This document shows, piece after piece, positions 40,880 through 49,693 of a stretch of 64,000 nt of DNA. Under the pieces are notes generated by a model. The model was not told the origin of the DNA, ran no database searches, and worked only from the letters and a program-made list of their open reading frames with translations. The stretch's first letter is position 1, and every line of letters begins with the position of its first letter. This DNA comes from VAZQ01 sp963821505 (GTDB lineage Bacteria > Pseudomonadota > Alphaproteobacteria > Rhizobiales > Xanthobacteraceae): NCBI GenBank assembly GCA_963821505.1, contig CAWGEH010000010.1, positions 451,094 through 515,093 on the forward strand, written 5' to 3'. The translations under genes were made by a program, and so were the position numbers.

Positions 40880-41833
40880 TCAGGCATTCGGCAGATTCCG
40901 CGACAGCGCCTCGAGCACGGCCATGCGCACGGCGACGCCCATCTCCACCTGCTCGCGGATCAGCGACTGGGCGCCGTCGGCCACCGCGCTGTCGATCTCG
41001 ACCCCGCGGTTCATCGGGCCCGGATGCATGACCAGCGCGTCGGGCTTGGCATAGGCGAGCTTCTTCTGGTCGAGCCCGAAATAATGGAAGTATTCCTGCG
41101 TCGAGGGCACGAACGAGCCGTTCATGCGCTCGCGCTGCAGGCGCAGCATCATCACGATGTCGGCGTCGCGCAGGCCTTCGCGCATGTCGCGCGTGGCCTC
41201 GACCCCGAACCGCTCGATCCCGGGCGGCAGCAGCGTCGAGGGCGCGACCACGCGCACCCGCGCGCCGAGCGCGTTGAGCAGGATGATGTTCGAGCGCGCG
41301 ACGCGCGAGTGCAGGATGTCGCCGCAGATGGCGACGACGAGCCGTTCGATGCGGCCCTTGTTGCGGCGGATGGTGAGGGCGTCGAGCAGCGCCTGGGTCG
41401 GATGCTCGTGCGAGCCGTCGCCGGCATTGATCACCGAACAGTCGACCTTCCTGGCCAGGAGCTCGACCGCGCCGGAGGCGTGATGGCGCACCACGATGAT
41501 GTCCGGACGCATGGCGTTGAGCGTGATCGCGGTATCGATCAGCGTCTCGCCCTTGCGCATGGAGGAGGAGCCGACCGACATGTTCATGACGTCGGCGCCG
41601 AGCCGCTTGCCGGCGAGCTCGAACGAAGCCTGGGTGCGGGTCGAGACCTCGAAGAACAGATTGATCAGCGTGCGCCCGCGCAACGAGGACTGCTTTTTCT
41701 CGATCTGGCGATTGAGCGCGACGAACTCCTCGGCGAGGTCGAGGAGGCCCACAATTTCCTCGCGCGAGAGTCCTTCGATCCCCAACAGGTGGCGCTGGTT
41801 GAGGACGAAGGTGGACCTTTGGGCGATGTTCAT
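40880..41833 (-). CDS. pyrB: Aspartate carbamoyltransferase catalytic subunit
   Basis: A 317-residue enzyme joining carbamoyl phosphate and aspartate, the committed step of pyrimidine synthesis. It has FFEVSTRTQASFELAGKRLG (carbamoyl-phosphate site), the GDGSHEHPTQALLDALTI motif and HPGPMNRGVEI near the C-terminus. The ATG at 41833 is used; the frame is open to 41872. It is first in a two-gene unit with the inactive dihydroorotase, separated by 42 bases. Confidence 0.95.
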   Translation of the reverse strand: MNIAQRSTFVLNQRHLLGIEGLSREEIVGLLDLAEEFVALNRQIEKKQSSLRGRTLINLFFEVSTRTQASFELAGKRLGADVMNMSVGSSSMRKGETLIDTAITLNAMRPDIIVVRHHASGAVELLARKVDCSVINAGDGSHEHPTQALLDALTIRRNKGRIERLVVAICGDILHSRVARSNIILLNALGARVRVVAPSTLLPPGIERFGVEATRDMREGLRDADIVMMLRLQRERMNGSFVPSTQEYFHYFGLDQKKLAYAKPDALVMHPGPMNRGVEIDSAVADGAQSLIREQVEMGVAVRMAVLEALSRNLPNA

Positions 41834-41959
41834 CAAAGCCGGTTCTATAGGCTTGGTGGTGGTCCGCTGCAAGAGATCGCGAGCGCTGTTGGAAAGTGGT
41901 TGTGGATGTTTCTCCTCAAGCGAGCGCGCCCGGCCGGTTTCGCCGGATAGCCGGCTCGG

Positions 41960-42922
41960 TTACTCGATCTTGATGCCGGCATCGCGCACGACTTTGCTCC
42001 ACTTTTCGATGTCGGCCTTGATCTGTGCGGCGAACTCTTCCGGCGTGCTGCCGACCGCCGAGAAGCCCAGCGCCGCGAGCCTTTGTTGCAGGTCGGGCAG
42101 CACGACGATCCGCGCCAGCTGGCGGGACAGCAGGTCCACGATCGCCTTCGGCGTCGCCGCCGGCGCCACCAGGCCGATGATCAATTCGGTTTCCTGGTCG
42201 TCGAGACCGCTTTCGGCCAAGGTCGGAACGTCGGGGACGATGGGAGAGCGTTTGGGGCTGGTCACCGCCAATGCGCGCAGCGTGCCCTCCTTGATGAAGG
42301 GAACCGCCGAAGGCAGCCCGATATAGGCCACGAGCGTATGGCCGGCCACGGTCGAGGCGAGGATGGGAGCCGCCCCCGGAAACGGCACCCGGACGACGGG
42401 CAGCTTCAGCCCGAGACGAAACAGTTTCTCGCTGGTGAGCAGGTTCTGGCCGAGACTCATGGACGCGAAGCTGTATTTGGCGGGATCGGCGCGCGCGAGC
42501 TGGACGAGCTCCTGCAAGGTTTTCGCCGGCACCGAAGGATGAACCAGGACCACCGAGGGCGACGATGATACGAGGCCGATCGGCGCGAAGCTCCTGATCG
42601 GATCGTACTGAATCTTGGTGGAAATCGTGGACGTGACCGCCAGATCATTGGTCACGAAAAGGAGTGTGTGGCCATCCGCGGGGGCGCCCGCGACCATCGC
42701 CGCGCCGCGCGCGCCGCTCGCCCCGCTGATGTTTTCCACATAGAACTGGTGGCCGAGCGCTTCCGAGAGCTTCTGTGCGGAGAGGCGAGCGATGACGTCG
42801 GTCGGACCGCCGGGTGGATAGGGCACGACGATGCGCACGTTGCCGCTGGGATAGGTTTGAGCGTGGCTCGCGCCCGCAACCACAAGCGCTGCGAGACATG
42901 CGACGGCTCGAACTGCGTTCAT
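41960..42922 (-). CDS. Bug-family (tripartite tricarboxylate transporter-type) periplasmic binding protein
   Basis: A 320-residue periplasmic solute-binding protein. A signal peptide (ACLAALVVAGASHA-QTYP) precedes the family start VRIVVPYPPGGPTDVIARLSAQKLSEALG and the YVENISGASGARGA segment. Later KEGTLRALAVTSPKRSPIVPDVPTLAES is typical. Bug proteins bind carboxylates. No TctA/TctB membrane partners are near, so it is an orphan. The second of two adjacent ATGs (42922) has GGGAGG at better spacing. Confidence 0.92.
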   Translation of the reverse strand: MNAVRAVACLAALVVAGASHAQTYPSGNVRIVVPYPPGGPTDVIARLSAQKLSEALGHQFYVENISGASGARGAAMVAGAPADGHTLLFVTNDLAVTSTISTKIQYDPIRSFAPIGLVSSSPSVVLVHPSVPAKTLQELVQLARADPAKYSFASMSLGQNLLTSEKLFRLGLKLPVVRVPFPGAAPILASTVAGHTLVAYIGLPSAVPFIKEGTLRALAVTSPKRSPIVPDVPTLAESGLDDQETELIIGLVAPAATPKAIVDLLSRQLARIVVLPDLQQRLAALGFSAVGSTPEEFAAQIKADIEKWSKVVRDAGIKIE

Positions 42923-43028
42923 CATGTCCTCCCTGCTTTTTTTGACGCCTTGACGACCATTCTGCTCGATCGCGCAGGTCCGGTCGAGCGCCGATGCGGA
43001 GGACCCATGTCGGGAGTCCGCGGGAGCT

Positions 43029-43193
43029 GGAGCATGACCCGAAAAGTTGCAGACTTTTCGGATAAGATCGGCGACCAAACAAACGCTTAGAGCGCATCCC
43101 GATTGGATCGAATCGTGATGCGCTCTAGATTTTTCGATTTTGCGCATGTTCTATTCGGAAAACCGGTTCCCACTTTTCCGGAACATGCGCTAG
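43029..43193. repeat. Palindromic repeats: short element plus CTAG-bounded copy B
   Basis: The first ~50 bases contain GACCCGAAAAGTTGCAGACTTTTCGG, a stem related to the one near 58200. The rest, from 43088 to 43193, is a second copy of the 107-base element, with GAGCGCATCCCG and GCGCATGTTC/GAACATGCGC, ending CTAG at 43190-43193. That CTAG is the left target duplication of the insertion sequence. Confidence 0.8.
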
Positions 43194-43209
43194 CAGGCTG
43201 CTGAAGAAG

Positions 43210-43535
43210 TCACCATTTGCGAGCTTTGAAGGCTGATTCGTCGCCGAGATGGAAGCTGATTTCGCCGTTGATCGTACCATCGTCGTCGAGTTCGGCCCAT
43301 CCATCTCCGGAGACCGGGTCCATCTCGTCGGAGCCTTGCCAAGTGAAGTCGGCGGCAGCGGCAAAGAGGGTGCAATCGAGACCGCCGATCACGCATCCGA
43401 ACTTGAACTCACCGAGCTCGTTAGCTTGGAACTGGATGTAGGCGGGCTCAACCAATCCAAGTAATCACTGTCCCAGAGCTCCATCTCGATGATCCGCCAC
43501 TTGCCGATCAGCGCGCTCTTGGCGCCGCGCCGCAT
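43210..43535 (-). pseudogene. IS passenger gene, unknown, with one-base deletion
   Basis: A small protein of about 108 residues after correction. It starts MRRGAKSALIGKWRIIEMELWDSDYLD (ATG 43535, ribosome site GGAGG inside the transposase end) and continues in the other frame LVEPAYIQFQANELGEF to EISFHLGDESAFKARKW. One T missing near 43462 joins the frames (GATTTGGTTGAG expected, GATTGGTTGAG seen). Similar short acidic proteins are known as unannotated genes in bacteria; role unknown. It overlaps the transposase by 28 bases. Confidence 0.65.
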
Positions 43536-44632
43536 GTGGCCTCCAGAAGCTTGGGTATCCGCACGAGATTGTAGGCCAGGATTGCGAAGATGAAGACGGC
43601 TTGCACCTTGGCAAGCCCGCGAACTTTGACCTGTGCCAATCCTCCAATCGGCTTGGTCCAGCCGAAGATTTCTTCGATACGTTTGCGGATGACCTGGCTG
43701 ATCGCGTAGCCGGGATGTCGGGTGATGCGACCGTCCACTGCCGTCCTGCGGATCTTGCCCGTCTTGGTGACGTGACCGTTGATCGCGATGTGGGGCGTCA
43801 CTTCGCGTTCACGCAGCGCTTCGACAAACTCGACCACGTCGTAGGCTTTGTCGGCGCCGAGCGTGATCCGCTGCTCGGCAGGTCGATGATTGTCGATGAG
43901 GGTGAGGGCTGCCTCGCGCTCGGCTGTGCCGGTCGCTTGCGTCACGTCGCCAGCAACTGCCAGACCGTTGCGGTTTTCCATCAGGACATGGCCCATGTAG
44001 CACAGCCGACTCTCCTGGCCGTCACCCTTGCGGTAGAGCTTGGCATCAGGATCTGTCGTGCTCTCGTGGGTCTTATTCGATCGTTTCTCACGGTGGAAGT
44101 TACGCTCGCCATTGCGGCCGCCCGTGGACGGACCGTCACTCCCGTCCTTCGGCCGAAAGCTCTTCATCGAGGCCCAAGCCTTCAGCAGCGTTCCGTCCAC
44201 CGAGAAGTGATCGCTCGATAGAAGCCGCTTCACCTTCGGCAGCGACAGCAAGCTGGACAAGAATTCACGCGCCACATCGGCCTCCAGCAGCCGGTCACGG
44301 TTCTTCGTAAAGACCGTAGCGTCCCAAACGGCGTCGTCGATCGACAGACCGACAAACCAGCGAAACAGAAGATTGTAGTTGATTTGTTCCATCAACTGCC
44401 GTTCTGAGCGCACGGTGAAGAATGCCTGCAGCAGTGTGGCCCGCAGAAGATATTCCGGCGGAATCGAAGGCCGCCCCATATGCGAATAGAGTTCGTCAAA
44501 CCGATCCGACAGCGCCGCAAGCACCTCATTCACCAGAACCAGGATCGCCCTCAATGGGTGGTCCGGTGCGACCCGCTCCTCCAGCCGGATATACGAAAAC
44601 AGCCCCTCTGATCCTCGTTGCTCGCCGCGCAT
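43508..44632 (-). CDS. IS5-like DDE transposase
   Basis: A 374-residue transposase. The N-terminal DUF772-type domain contains VAPDHPLRAILVLVNEVL and GRPSIPPEYLLRATLLQAFFTVRSERQLMEQINYNLLFRWFVGL. The DDE core reads HFSVDGTLLKAW (first Asp), TLGADKAYD (second) and RKRIEEIFGWTK (Glu). It is full length, so the element may be active. Its last residues overlap the passenger gene. Confidence 0.9.
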   Translation of the reverse strand: MRGEQRGSEGLFSYIRLEERVAPDHPLRAILVLVNEVLAALSDRFDELYSHMGRPSIPPEYLLRATLLQAFFTVRSERQLMEQINYNLLFRWFVGLSIDDAVWDATVFTKNRDRLLEADVAREFLSSLLSLPKVKRLLSSDHFSVDGTLLKAWASMKSFRPKDGSDGPSTGGRNGERNFHREKRSNKTHESTTDPDAKLYRKGDGQESRLCYMGHVLMENRNGLAVAGDVTQATGTAEREAALTLIDNHRPAEQRITLGADKAYDVVEFVEALREREVTPHIAINGHVTKTGKIRRTAVDGRITRHPGYAISQVIRKRIEEIFGWTKPIGGLAQVKVRGLAKVQAVFIFAILAYNLVRIPKLLEATCGAAPRAR

Positions 44633-44710
44633 CGCAAATCACCCCGCCGTGGTCCAATACAACGGAATCACGATCAGCTCTTGCCGTCGAGAGAGTTTTT
44701 CAGCAGCCTG

Positions 44711-44753
44711 CTAGAGCGAAATCGCGGTTCAACGTGAAACGATTTCGCTCTGG
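44711..44753. repeat. Short palindromic repeat after the IS
   Basis: After CTAG comes GAGCGAAATCG...CGATTTCGCTC, a hairpin of the same group as those at 56959 and 58153. It is the remainder of the site into which the IS was inserted, 11 bases before the aidB-like start. Confidence 0.65.
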
Positions 44754-44763
44754 GAGTTGTCCA

Positions 44764-46422
44764 ATGGCTGCTCAGCTGCGCTCCGAGACGCGCGCGACCT
44801 GTGCCAATCAGTCGCCGCCCTACGTCGATGTCGATCTCTATGCCAGCGACGCGCCGCTGCAGGGCGCCGTCGCGGCCAATGGCGGCGAGGGCGAGGTTGC
44901 GTCGCTGTCGGCCTTCGGGCGGCATTGGGGCACAGCCGAGATGTTCGAGCTGGCGCGGCAGGCCGACGAGAACCCGCCGCAATTGAGAATTTTCGACGCC
45001 AAGGGCTTTCGTCGCGACGTCGTCGAATTCCACCCGGCCTATCATTATTTCATGGCCGAGAGCGTTGCGGCCGGCTTGCAGGCTTCGACTTGGCGCGACG
45101 ACGCCACGCCGGCGCCGGCACCCGCGCAAGTCACCCGCGCCGCGCGTTTCTACATGGCGGCGCAGGTCGAGACCGGCCACCTCTGCCCGATCACCATGAC
45201 GCGTGCCGCGGTCGCGGCCCTCGCAGGCGAGCCCGCGCTGGTCGGCAAGCTGATGCCCAAGATATTGTCGCGCCGCTACGATCCCCATTTCCGGCCGTGG
45301 TGGGAGAAGACCGGGATCACGCTCGGCATGGGCATGACGGAAAAGCAGGGCGGCACGGACGTGCGCACCAATACGACGCGCGCCCAACCCGCGGGCGAGG
45401 GGTACGCCATCACCGGCCAAAAGTGGTTCATGTCGGCGCCCATGTGCGACGCCTTTCTGGTGCTGGCGCAGGCGCCGGGGGGGCTCACCTGCTTTCTCAT
45501 GCCGCGTTTTCGTCCGGACGGATCGGTCAATGGGCTGCATTTTCAGCGCCTCAAGGACAAGCTCGGCAACCGCTCGAACGCCTCCTCCGAGGTCGAGTTC
45601 GCGGACGCCTTCGCCTGGCGCGTCGGCGAGGAGGGCAGGGGCGTGCGCACCATCATCAATATGGTGCAGCTCACCCGGCTCGATTGCGCCATCGCCTCCG
45701 TCGGCCTCATGCGCATGGCGCTCGCGCAGGCGATCCACCACGCGCGCCACCGCAGCGTGTTCCAGAAGCATCTTGGCGATCAGCCGATGATGCGCGCGGT
45801 GCTCGCCGACATGGCGCTCGAGGTGGAGGGTGCGGTCGCGCTCGTGATGCGGCTCGCCCGCTCCTTCGATCTCGCGGAGCACGATGCGCACGCGGCCGCG
45901 CGGGCGCGGCTGCTCACCCCGGTGGTGAAATATTGGGTGTGCAAGACCGCCCCGGGGTTCATCTACGAAGCGATGGAGTGTCTGGGCGGCAATGGCTACG
46001 TCGAGGAAAGCATGCTGCCGCGGCTCTATCGCGAGGCGCCGGTCAACGCAATCTGGGAGGGCTCGGGCAACGTGATGTGCCTCGACGTGCTGCGTGCGGT
46101 CACCCGTGACGGTGACGCCGCGCGCGTCGTGCTGGGTGCGCTCGCCGCCGAGGCGGCCGAGCTGCCGGGGGCGCGCGCGAGCGCAGACTTTGTCGAGGGC
46201 GCATTTTCAGCCCCGCAGGCCGAGGCGCAGGCGCGCGCGGCGGTCGGCCGCCTCGCTTTGCTGGCGGCGGCGGCGGCGTTGCGCGAGGGCTCGGCGGCGG
46301 AGGTCGCGGACCTTTTCGTGCGCACGCGGCTCGCCGAGCGCCACGGCGCGATGTACGGAACCAGCGACATCGCTCCCGGCGAAGCCCGCCTCGTGCTCGA
46401 GCGCGCTCTTCCTTCGGCGTGA
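44764..46422 (+). CDS. AidB-like acyl-CoA dehydrogenase family protein
   Basis: A 552-residue flavoprotein of the AidB branch of the acyl-CoA dehydrogenases. It shows the AidB N-terminus (NQSPPYVDVDLYASD, ...FGRHWGTAEMFELARQADENPPQLRIFD), TEKQGGTDVRTN and GYVEESMLPRLYREAPVNAIWEGSGNVMCLDVLR. In E. coli AidB binds DNA and is induced by alkylation damage; the substrate is unclear. The ATG at 44764 fits the family start. Only 53 bases separate it from the IS edge, so its promoter may be lost or replaced. Confidence 0.9.
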   Translation: MAAQLRSETRATCANQSPPYVDVDLYASDAPLQGAVAANGGEGEVASLSAFGRHWGTAEMFELARQADENPPQLRIFDAKGFRRDVVEFHPAYHYFMAESVAAGLQASTWRDDATPAPAPAQVTRAARFYMAAQVETGHLCPITMTRAAVAALAGEPALVGKLMPKILSRRYDPHFRPWWEKTGITLGMGMTEKQGGTDVRTNTTRAQPAGEGYAITGQKWFMSAPMCDAFLVLAQAPGGLTCFLMPRFRPDGSVNGLHFQRLKDKLGNRSNASSEVEFADAFAWRVGEEGRGVRTIINMVQLTRLDCAIASVGLMRMALAQAIHHARHRSVFQKHLGDQPMMRAVLADMALEVEGAVALVMRLARSFDLAEHDAHAAARARLLTPVVKYWVCKTAPGFIYEAMECLGGNGYVEESMLPRLYREAPVNAIWEGSGNVMCLDVLRAVTRDGDAARVVLGALAAEAAELPGARASADFVEGAFSAPQAEAQARAAVGRLALLAAAAALREGSAAEVADLFVRTRLAERHGAMYGTSDIAPGEARLVLERALPSA

Positions 46423-46588
46423 TCGACCCGCGTTCGTCCGCGCAACTTGAGGTCGGACGTCTCACGCCTTTTCGGCACACGTTTTTGTGAAAGCGGCGAC
46501 TTGCTGCGCCGCAATAGCGGCCGGAACCGACGTGGCAGCGATGTGTTGGTCGGGCAGGCGGGGTCGAACGGAAAGAAGGAGGCCAGCG

Positions 46589-46927
46589 ATGGCGAATATT
46601 TTCAGGACAGCAGTGATCGGCTGCGGAGTTGCCGGGAGCCTGGCGCTGGCGGCGGCGATTCCGTCGGCTGCGCAGGTGGTCGCGGACCCGTACTACATGG
46701 CACCCCAGGGCTATGCAGGCTACATGGCGCCCCAGGGCTACGCGGGCGCGTATGGCGGCTATGCCTATGCACCCGGCTATGGGTCCCGTTCCTGGGACTA
46801 CCCGGCGGGATATGACACCGGCGGCATGCCGTATTCCTATCGCGATCTGGGCTGGCAGCCCGGACCGCCCGGCGCGGCGCCGGCCAATCCCTGCTACCCG
46901 ACGCTGCGGGCGCAAAACCGCTGTTAG
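46589..46927 (+). CDS. Small secreted Gly/Tyr/Pro-rich protein, unknown
   Basis: A 112-residue protein. Signal peptide about 1-28 (VIGCGVAGSLALAAAIPSAA-Q) with AAGGAGG 8-14 bases before the ATG. The mature part repeats YMAPQGYAG and is rich in Gly, Tyr and Pro, ending with a pair of cysteines (PCYPTLRAQNRC). No fold is recognised. The stop TAG lies in the adjacent palindromic repeat. Confidence 0.65.
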   Translation: MANIFRTAVIGCGVAGSLALAAAIPSAAQVVADPYYMAPQGYAGYMAPQGYAGAYGGYAYAPGYGSRSWDYPAGYDTGGMPYSYRDLGWQPGPPGAAPANPCYPTLRAQNRC

Positions 46928-47030
46928 CGCATGTTCCGGAAAAGTGGGAACCGGTTTTCCGAACAGAACATGCGCAAAATCGAAGAATCTAGAGCGCATC
47001 ACGATTCGACCCAATCGGGATGCGCTCTAG
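46925..47030. repeat. CTAG-bounded palindromic repeat, copy C (inverted)
   Basis: An inverted copy of the element at 38350 and 43088. It starts TAGCGCATGTTCCGG and ends GCGCTCTAG. Its first TAG is the stop codon of the preceding gene. Confidence 0.85.
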
Positions 47031-47136
47031 CGCGATACTCCGTGGCGTCATCCGCGGCTTGTGATCAGCACGCTGGATTGACTCCCACGTGCGAACCGCC
47101 GAGCTCGGGCTTGCCCCGGGTTCGGTGATCGCGCGA

Positions 47137-47619
47137 TCAGCTTGCGACGGCGCCGCGCGTCAGTCGGTCGAGCGCGCCCTGCAGGATGAACGCCGCGGCG
47201 TGCTGGTCGATGACCGCGGCGCGGCGCGCGCGGGTCACGTCGGCGGCAATCAATTCGCGTTCCACCGCGGCGGTGGAGAGCCGTTCATCCCACAGCGCGA
47301 TCGGGAGGTCGATCATCCGCGCAAGGTTGCGCGCAAAGGCGCGGGTGGATTGCGCCCGCGGACCTTCGCTGCCGTCCATGTTGACGGGAAGTCCGAGCAC
47401 GAAAGCCGCCGCCTTGCGCTCGGCGGCGAGGGCGAGCAGGCGCGCGGCATCGCTCGAGAAGTTCTTGCGCGCGATCGTCTCGACGCCGGTGGCGAGCCGC
47501 CGGTCGGGATCGCTCGATGCCACCCCGATGGTCTTGGTGCCGAGGTCGAGCCCGATCAGCGCGCCGCGGGCGGGCAAATGCGCCGCGAGCTCGACAAGAG
47601 GAACGATCAACGCCGGCAT
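47137..47619 (-). CDS. ruvX: Holliday junction resolvase-like protein RuvX (YqgF)
   Basis: A 160-residue RNase H-fold nuclease. It has GLDLGTKTIGVASSDPD, VNMDGSEGPRAQSTRAF and DERLSTAAVER, the canonical RuvX signature. In E. coli YqgF helps ribosomal RNA processing. The ATG at 47619 is chosen; the frame extends to 47874 through GC-rich sequence. Confidence 0.95.
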   Translation of the reverse strand: MPALIVPLVELAAHLPARGALIGLDLGTKTIGVASSDPDRRLATGVETIARKNFSSDAARLLALAAERKAAAFVLGLPVNMDGSEGPRAQSTRAFARNLARMIDLPIALWDERLSTAAVERELIAADVTRARRAAVIDQHAAAFILQGALDRLTRGAVAS

Positions 47620-47895
47620 GGGCGAGGGGTAGCATGCGCTGGCGCGCGCAGCCAAACGTGCCGGAGGCTCTTGGGGGACTCCGGAGCTCCGCATCCGCGG
47701 CCCGCCGTGGCCCGCGCGATCCACCCATGCAGCGGGAGTGAAGCCGTCGCCGCGTGCCTTTCTGGCGGGATACGGTTCGGGCCGGGCGGGTCCCTCTCTC
47801 ACCATCGCGGCCTCCGTGGTCGATGGACAATCCATCGCGCCGGCCGTTGTTTCCCGCACTCGAGGAGGGTTCAATTGGGGTCAGGGAGAGTGGTC

Positions 47896-48144
47896 ATGGC
47901 CAAGAAAGCCGCCGGTACCAAGCGCAAGCTGGTCGAATTGGATGAAGAGACCTGGCAGGCCGTGGACCTGCTCGGACGCGATTCGATGAAGACGTTCCAG
48001 GAACTCGCCGACGAGGCCTTTCGCGATCTGTTGCGAAAGCACGGGCGACCGACCGATTTGAAGGCTGCGCTCCGCGCAAGCGCGCAATCATCGGCCGCGC
48101 CGCGCGCATCCTCACCCCGACGAGGTCAGACACGCCCTCGATAG
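47896..48144 (+). CDS. Small RHH-like or helical DNA-binding-type protein, unknown
   Basis: An 82-residue protein. A short basic N-terminus is followed by RKLVELDEETWQAVDLLGRDSMKTFQELADEAFRDLLRKHG, a pattern of one strand and two helices as in ribbon-helix-helix proteins, and a polar tail. GGGAGAG lies 8 bases before the ATG. DNA binding is inferred. Confidence 0.5.
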   Translation: MAKKAAGTKRKLVELDEETWQAVDLLGRDSMKTFQELADEAFRDLLRKHGRPTDLKAALRASAQSSAAPRASSPRRGQTRPR

Positions 48145-48148
48145 CGCA

Positions 48149-48493
48149 TCAGGTGCTCGGCGGCGGCGCGAAGAAGCACCGGCGACTGCCATCGGGACGC
48201 TTGCAGCGCCAGAATTCTCCGTCGGGCGACGGCTGGGCTTCGCTGAAGGGAACGGACTCGTAGAGTTGCGGCCCGATCCCGGCGAGCGGACCATGGATGA
48301 TCACGTAGCCCTCGCCGGTCATCATGATGCGCTCCTTCGGGATGACGAAGCAGTCGCCTTCGCCGCAACACCATTCGCCCGCCGAGTTGCGGAGGCCGCC
48401 GCGCGAAATCCAGCTGTCGTGGGCAGACGTATCCGGAATGACGAACACAAGGATCGCAAAACTGAGCGCGAGCCGTGCAAGGCTTCGGAACAT
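48149..48493 (-). CDS. Small secreted cysteine-rich protein, unknown
   Basis: A 114-residue protein. Signal peptide (LALSFAILVFVIPDTSA-HD), then SWISRGGLRNSAGEWCCGEGDC, two further strands, and WRCKRPDGSRRCFF. Five cysteines suggest disulfides. The pattern is common in Bradyrhizobium-type genomes without known function. It is convergent with the 47896 gene, 5 bases apart. Confidence 0.7.
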   Translation of the reverse strand: MFRSLARLALSFAILVFVIPDTSAHDSWISRGGLRNSAGEWCCGEGDCFVIPKERIMMTGEGYVIIHGPLAGIGPQLYESVPFSEAQPSPDGEFWRCKRPDGSRRCFFAPPPST

Positions 48494-48848
48494 GGGTACA
48501 CCCCTTTCGTTGGCCCGGCGCGGCGATCGATCAACTCAAGCGAACTCTCCTTGGCTTCCAGATTGCGCCGGTTGCAAGCGGTAAAGCTGCACGCGGTCTC
48601 GGACGCTACGTTGCACCATTGGGCGAATCACCGATGGCGATGGCGAATCAACCCTTTGATTTGGAAGTGTAAACCACAACTGACCCCAGCACACACCCAA
48701 AGATATTGCATTGCACCATTGCGCGGCGGAATTAGGGCGGCGCGCCCGCGGTACGCCCGCACCAGCTAGCTCTGGTGGGGGCACCCGAGCGACGGCATGG
48801 GTCTTCCCCCCACTTGCTGTAGGATGCGCCGCCCGAATGGAGGACCAG
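48494..48848. other. About 350 bases without a gene
   Basis: Both directions are read away from it. The imperfect TTGCATTGCAC at 48706 resembles but does not match the TTGCACTGCAA dyads. Nothing else noted. Confidence 0.4.
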
Positions 48849-49616
48849 ATGAGAACGAGCGTCTTCAGTCTTGCGATGGTGCTGATCGCCGCCGGCGCGC
48901 CCGGCGGGGCCGCGGCGGCGGACGTCAAGGTGCTGACCGCCGGCGCCTTCAAGCAGGTGCTGCTGGCGCTGGTGCCCGATTTCGAGAAGCAGACCGGTCA
49001 CAAGGTAACGGTGGAGAACGACACCGTGGGCGCGTTGTCGAAACGGATCGCAGGCGGCGAGGCATTCGACCTCGCCGTGCTGACACCCGCGGCGGTGAAC
49101 GATCTTTCCGGCAAGGGCAAATTCGTCGCCGGCAGCCGGGTCAACCTCGCGCGCGTCGGCGTCGGGGTCGTGGTCAAGGACGGCACGCCGAAGCCCGACA
49201 TCAGCTCGGTCGAGGCGTTCAAACGCGCGCTGCTCGCGGCGAAGTCCGTTGCCTATATCGATCCCGCGGCGGGCGGCTCGAGCGGCATCTATGTCGCCGG
49301 CCTGCTCGACAAGCTGGGTGTTGCCGGCGAGGTCAAGCCCAAGGCGAAGTTGATTCACGGCGGAGCGGTGGCGGAGCACATCGTCCGCGGCGAGGCCGAG
49401 CTTGGCATTCATCAGATCAGCGAAATCCTGCCGGTGAAAGGCGTCACGCTGGTCGGCCCGCTGCCGCCGGACATCCAGAACTACACCGTCTATGCCGCCG
49501 GCATCGGCGCCCATGCCAAAGCCGCCGATGCGGCCCAGGCCCTGCTCAAGACGCTCTCGGGTCCCGCCGCCGTCGAGGTGCTCAAGTCGCGGGGCATGGA
49601 GCCGACGGGATCGTGA
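48849..49616 (+). CDS. Extracellular solute-binding protein, ModA/SBP_bac_11-like
   Basis: A 255-residue periplasmic binding protein. Signal peptide (VFSLAMVLIAAGAPGGAAAA), then DVKVLTAGAFKQVLLALVPDFEKQTGHKVTVENDTVGALSKRI, YIDPAAGGSSGIYVAGLLDKLG and ELGIHQISEILPVKGVTLVGPLPPDIQ: the molybdate/oxyanion-binding type II fold. Start at 48849 has GGAGG five bases upstream. No ABC permease or ATPase is near, so the ligand is not predictable. Confidence 0.88.
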   Translation: MRTSVFSLAMVLIAAGAPGGAAAADVKVLTAGAFKQVLLALVPDFEKQTGHKVTVENDTVGALSKRIAGGEAFDLAVLTPAAVNDLSGKGKFVAGSRVNLARVGVGVVVKDGTPKPDISSVEAFKRALLAAKSVAYIDPAAGGSSGIYVAGLLDKLGVAGEVKPKAKLIHGGAVAEHIVRGEAELGIHQISEILPVKGVTLVGPLPPDIQNYTVYAAGIGAHAKAADAAQALLKTLSGPAAVEVLKSRGMEPTGS

Positions 49617-49693
49617 CGGGCGCCGACAGCGTTTTCCGGCGAAGGTTGGCCCGGACTGGATCCGTCACGGGAACCGGTCGGGGGTAGCACGTC

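Larger units (their letters stand above)
43194..44710 (-). mobile_element. IS5-type insertion sequence with passenger gene, CTAG target duplication
   Basis: About 1517 bases. Ends are inverted repeats CAGGCTGCTGAA, extended to a few more imperfect positions (GAAGT / AAACT). CTAG directly flanks both sides (43190-43193 and 44711-44714), a 4-base target duplication. It holds a transposase gene and, at its 3' side, a small gene overlapping the transposase end. It landed at the CTAG end of a palindromic repeat. The family label rests on the transposase; an IS1182-like name is possible. Confidence 0.85.

Noticed and set aside
39500..41950. Plus-strand open frame of 816 residues opposite pyrC' and pyrB
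   Set aside because: Antisense shadow of two conserved genes.
48706..48716. TTGCATTGCAC as a third PhaR-like dyad
   Set aside because: One arm is mismatched, so it is not a perfect palindrome and may be chance.
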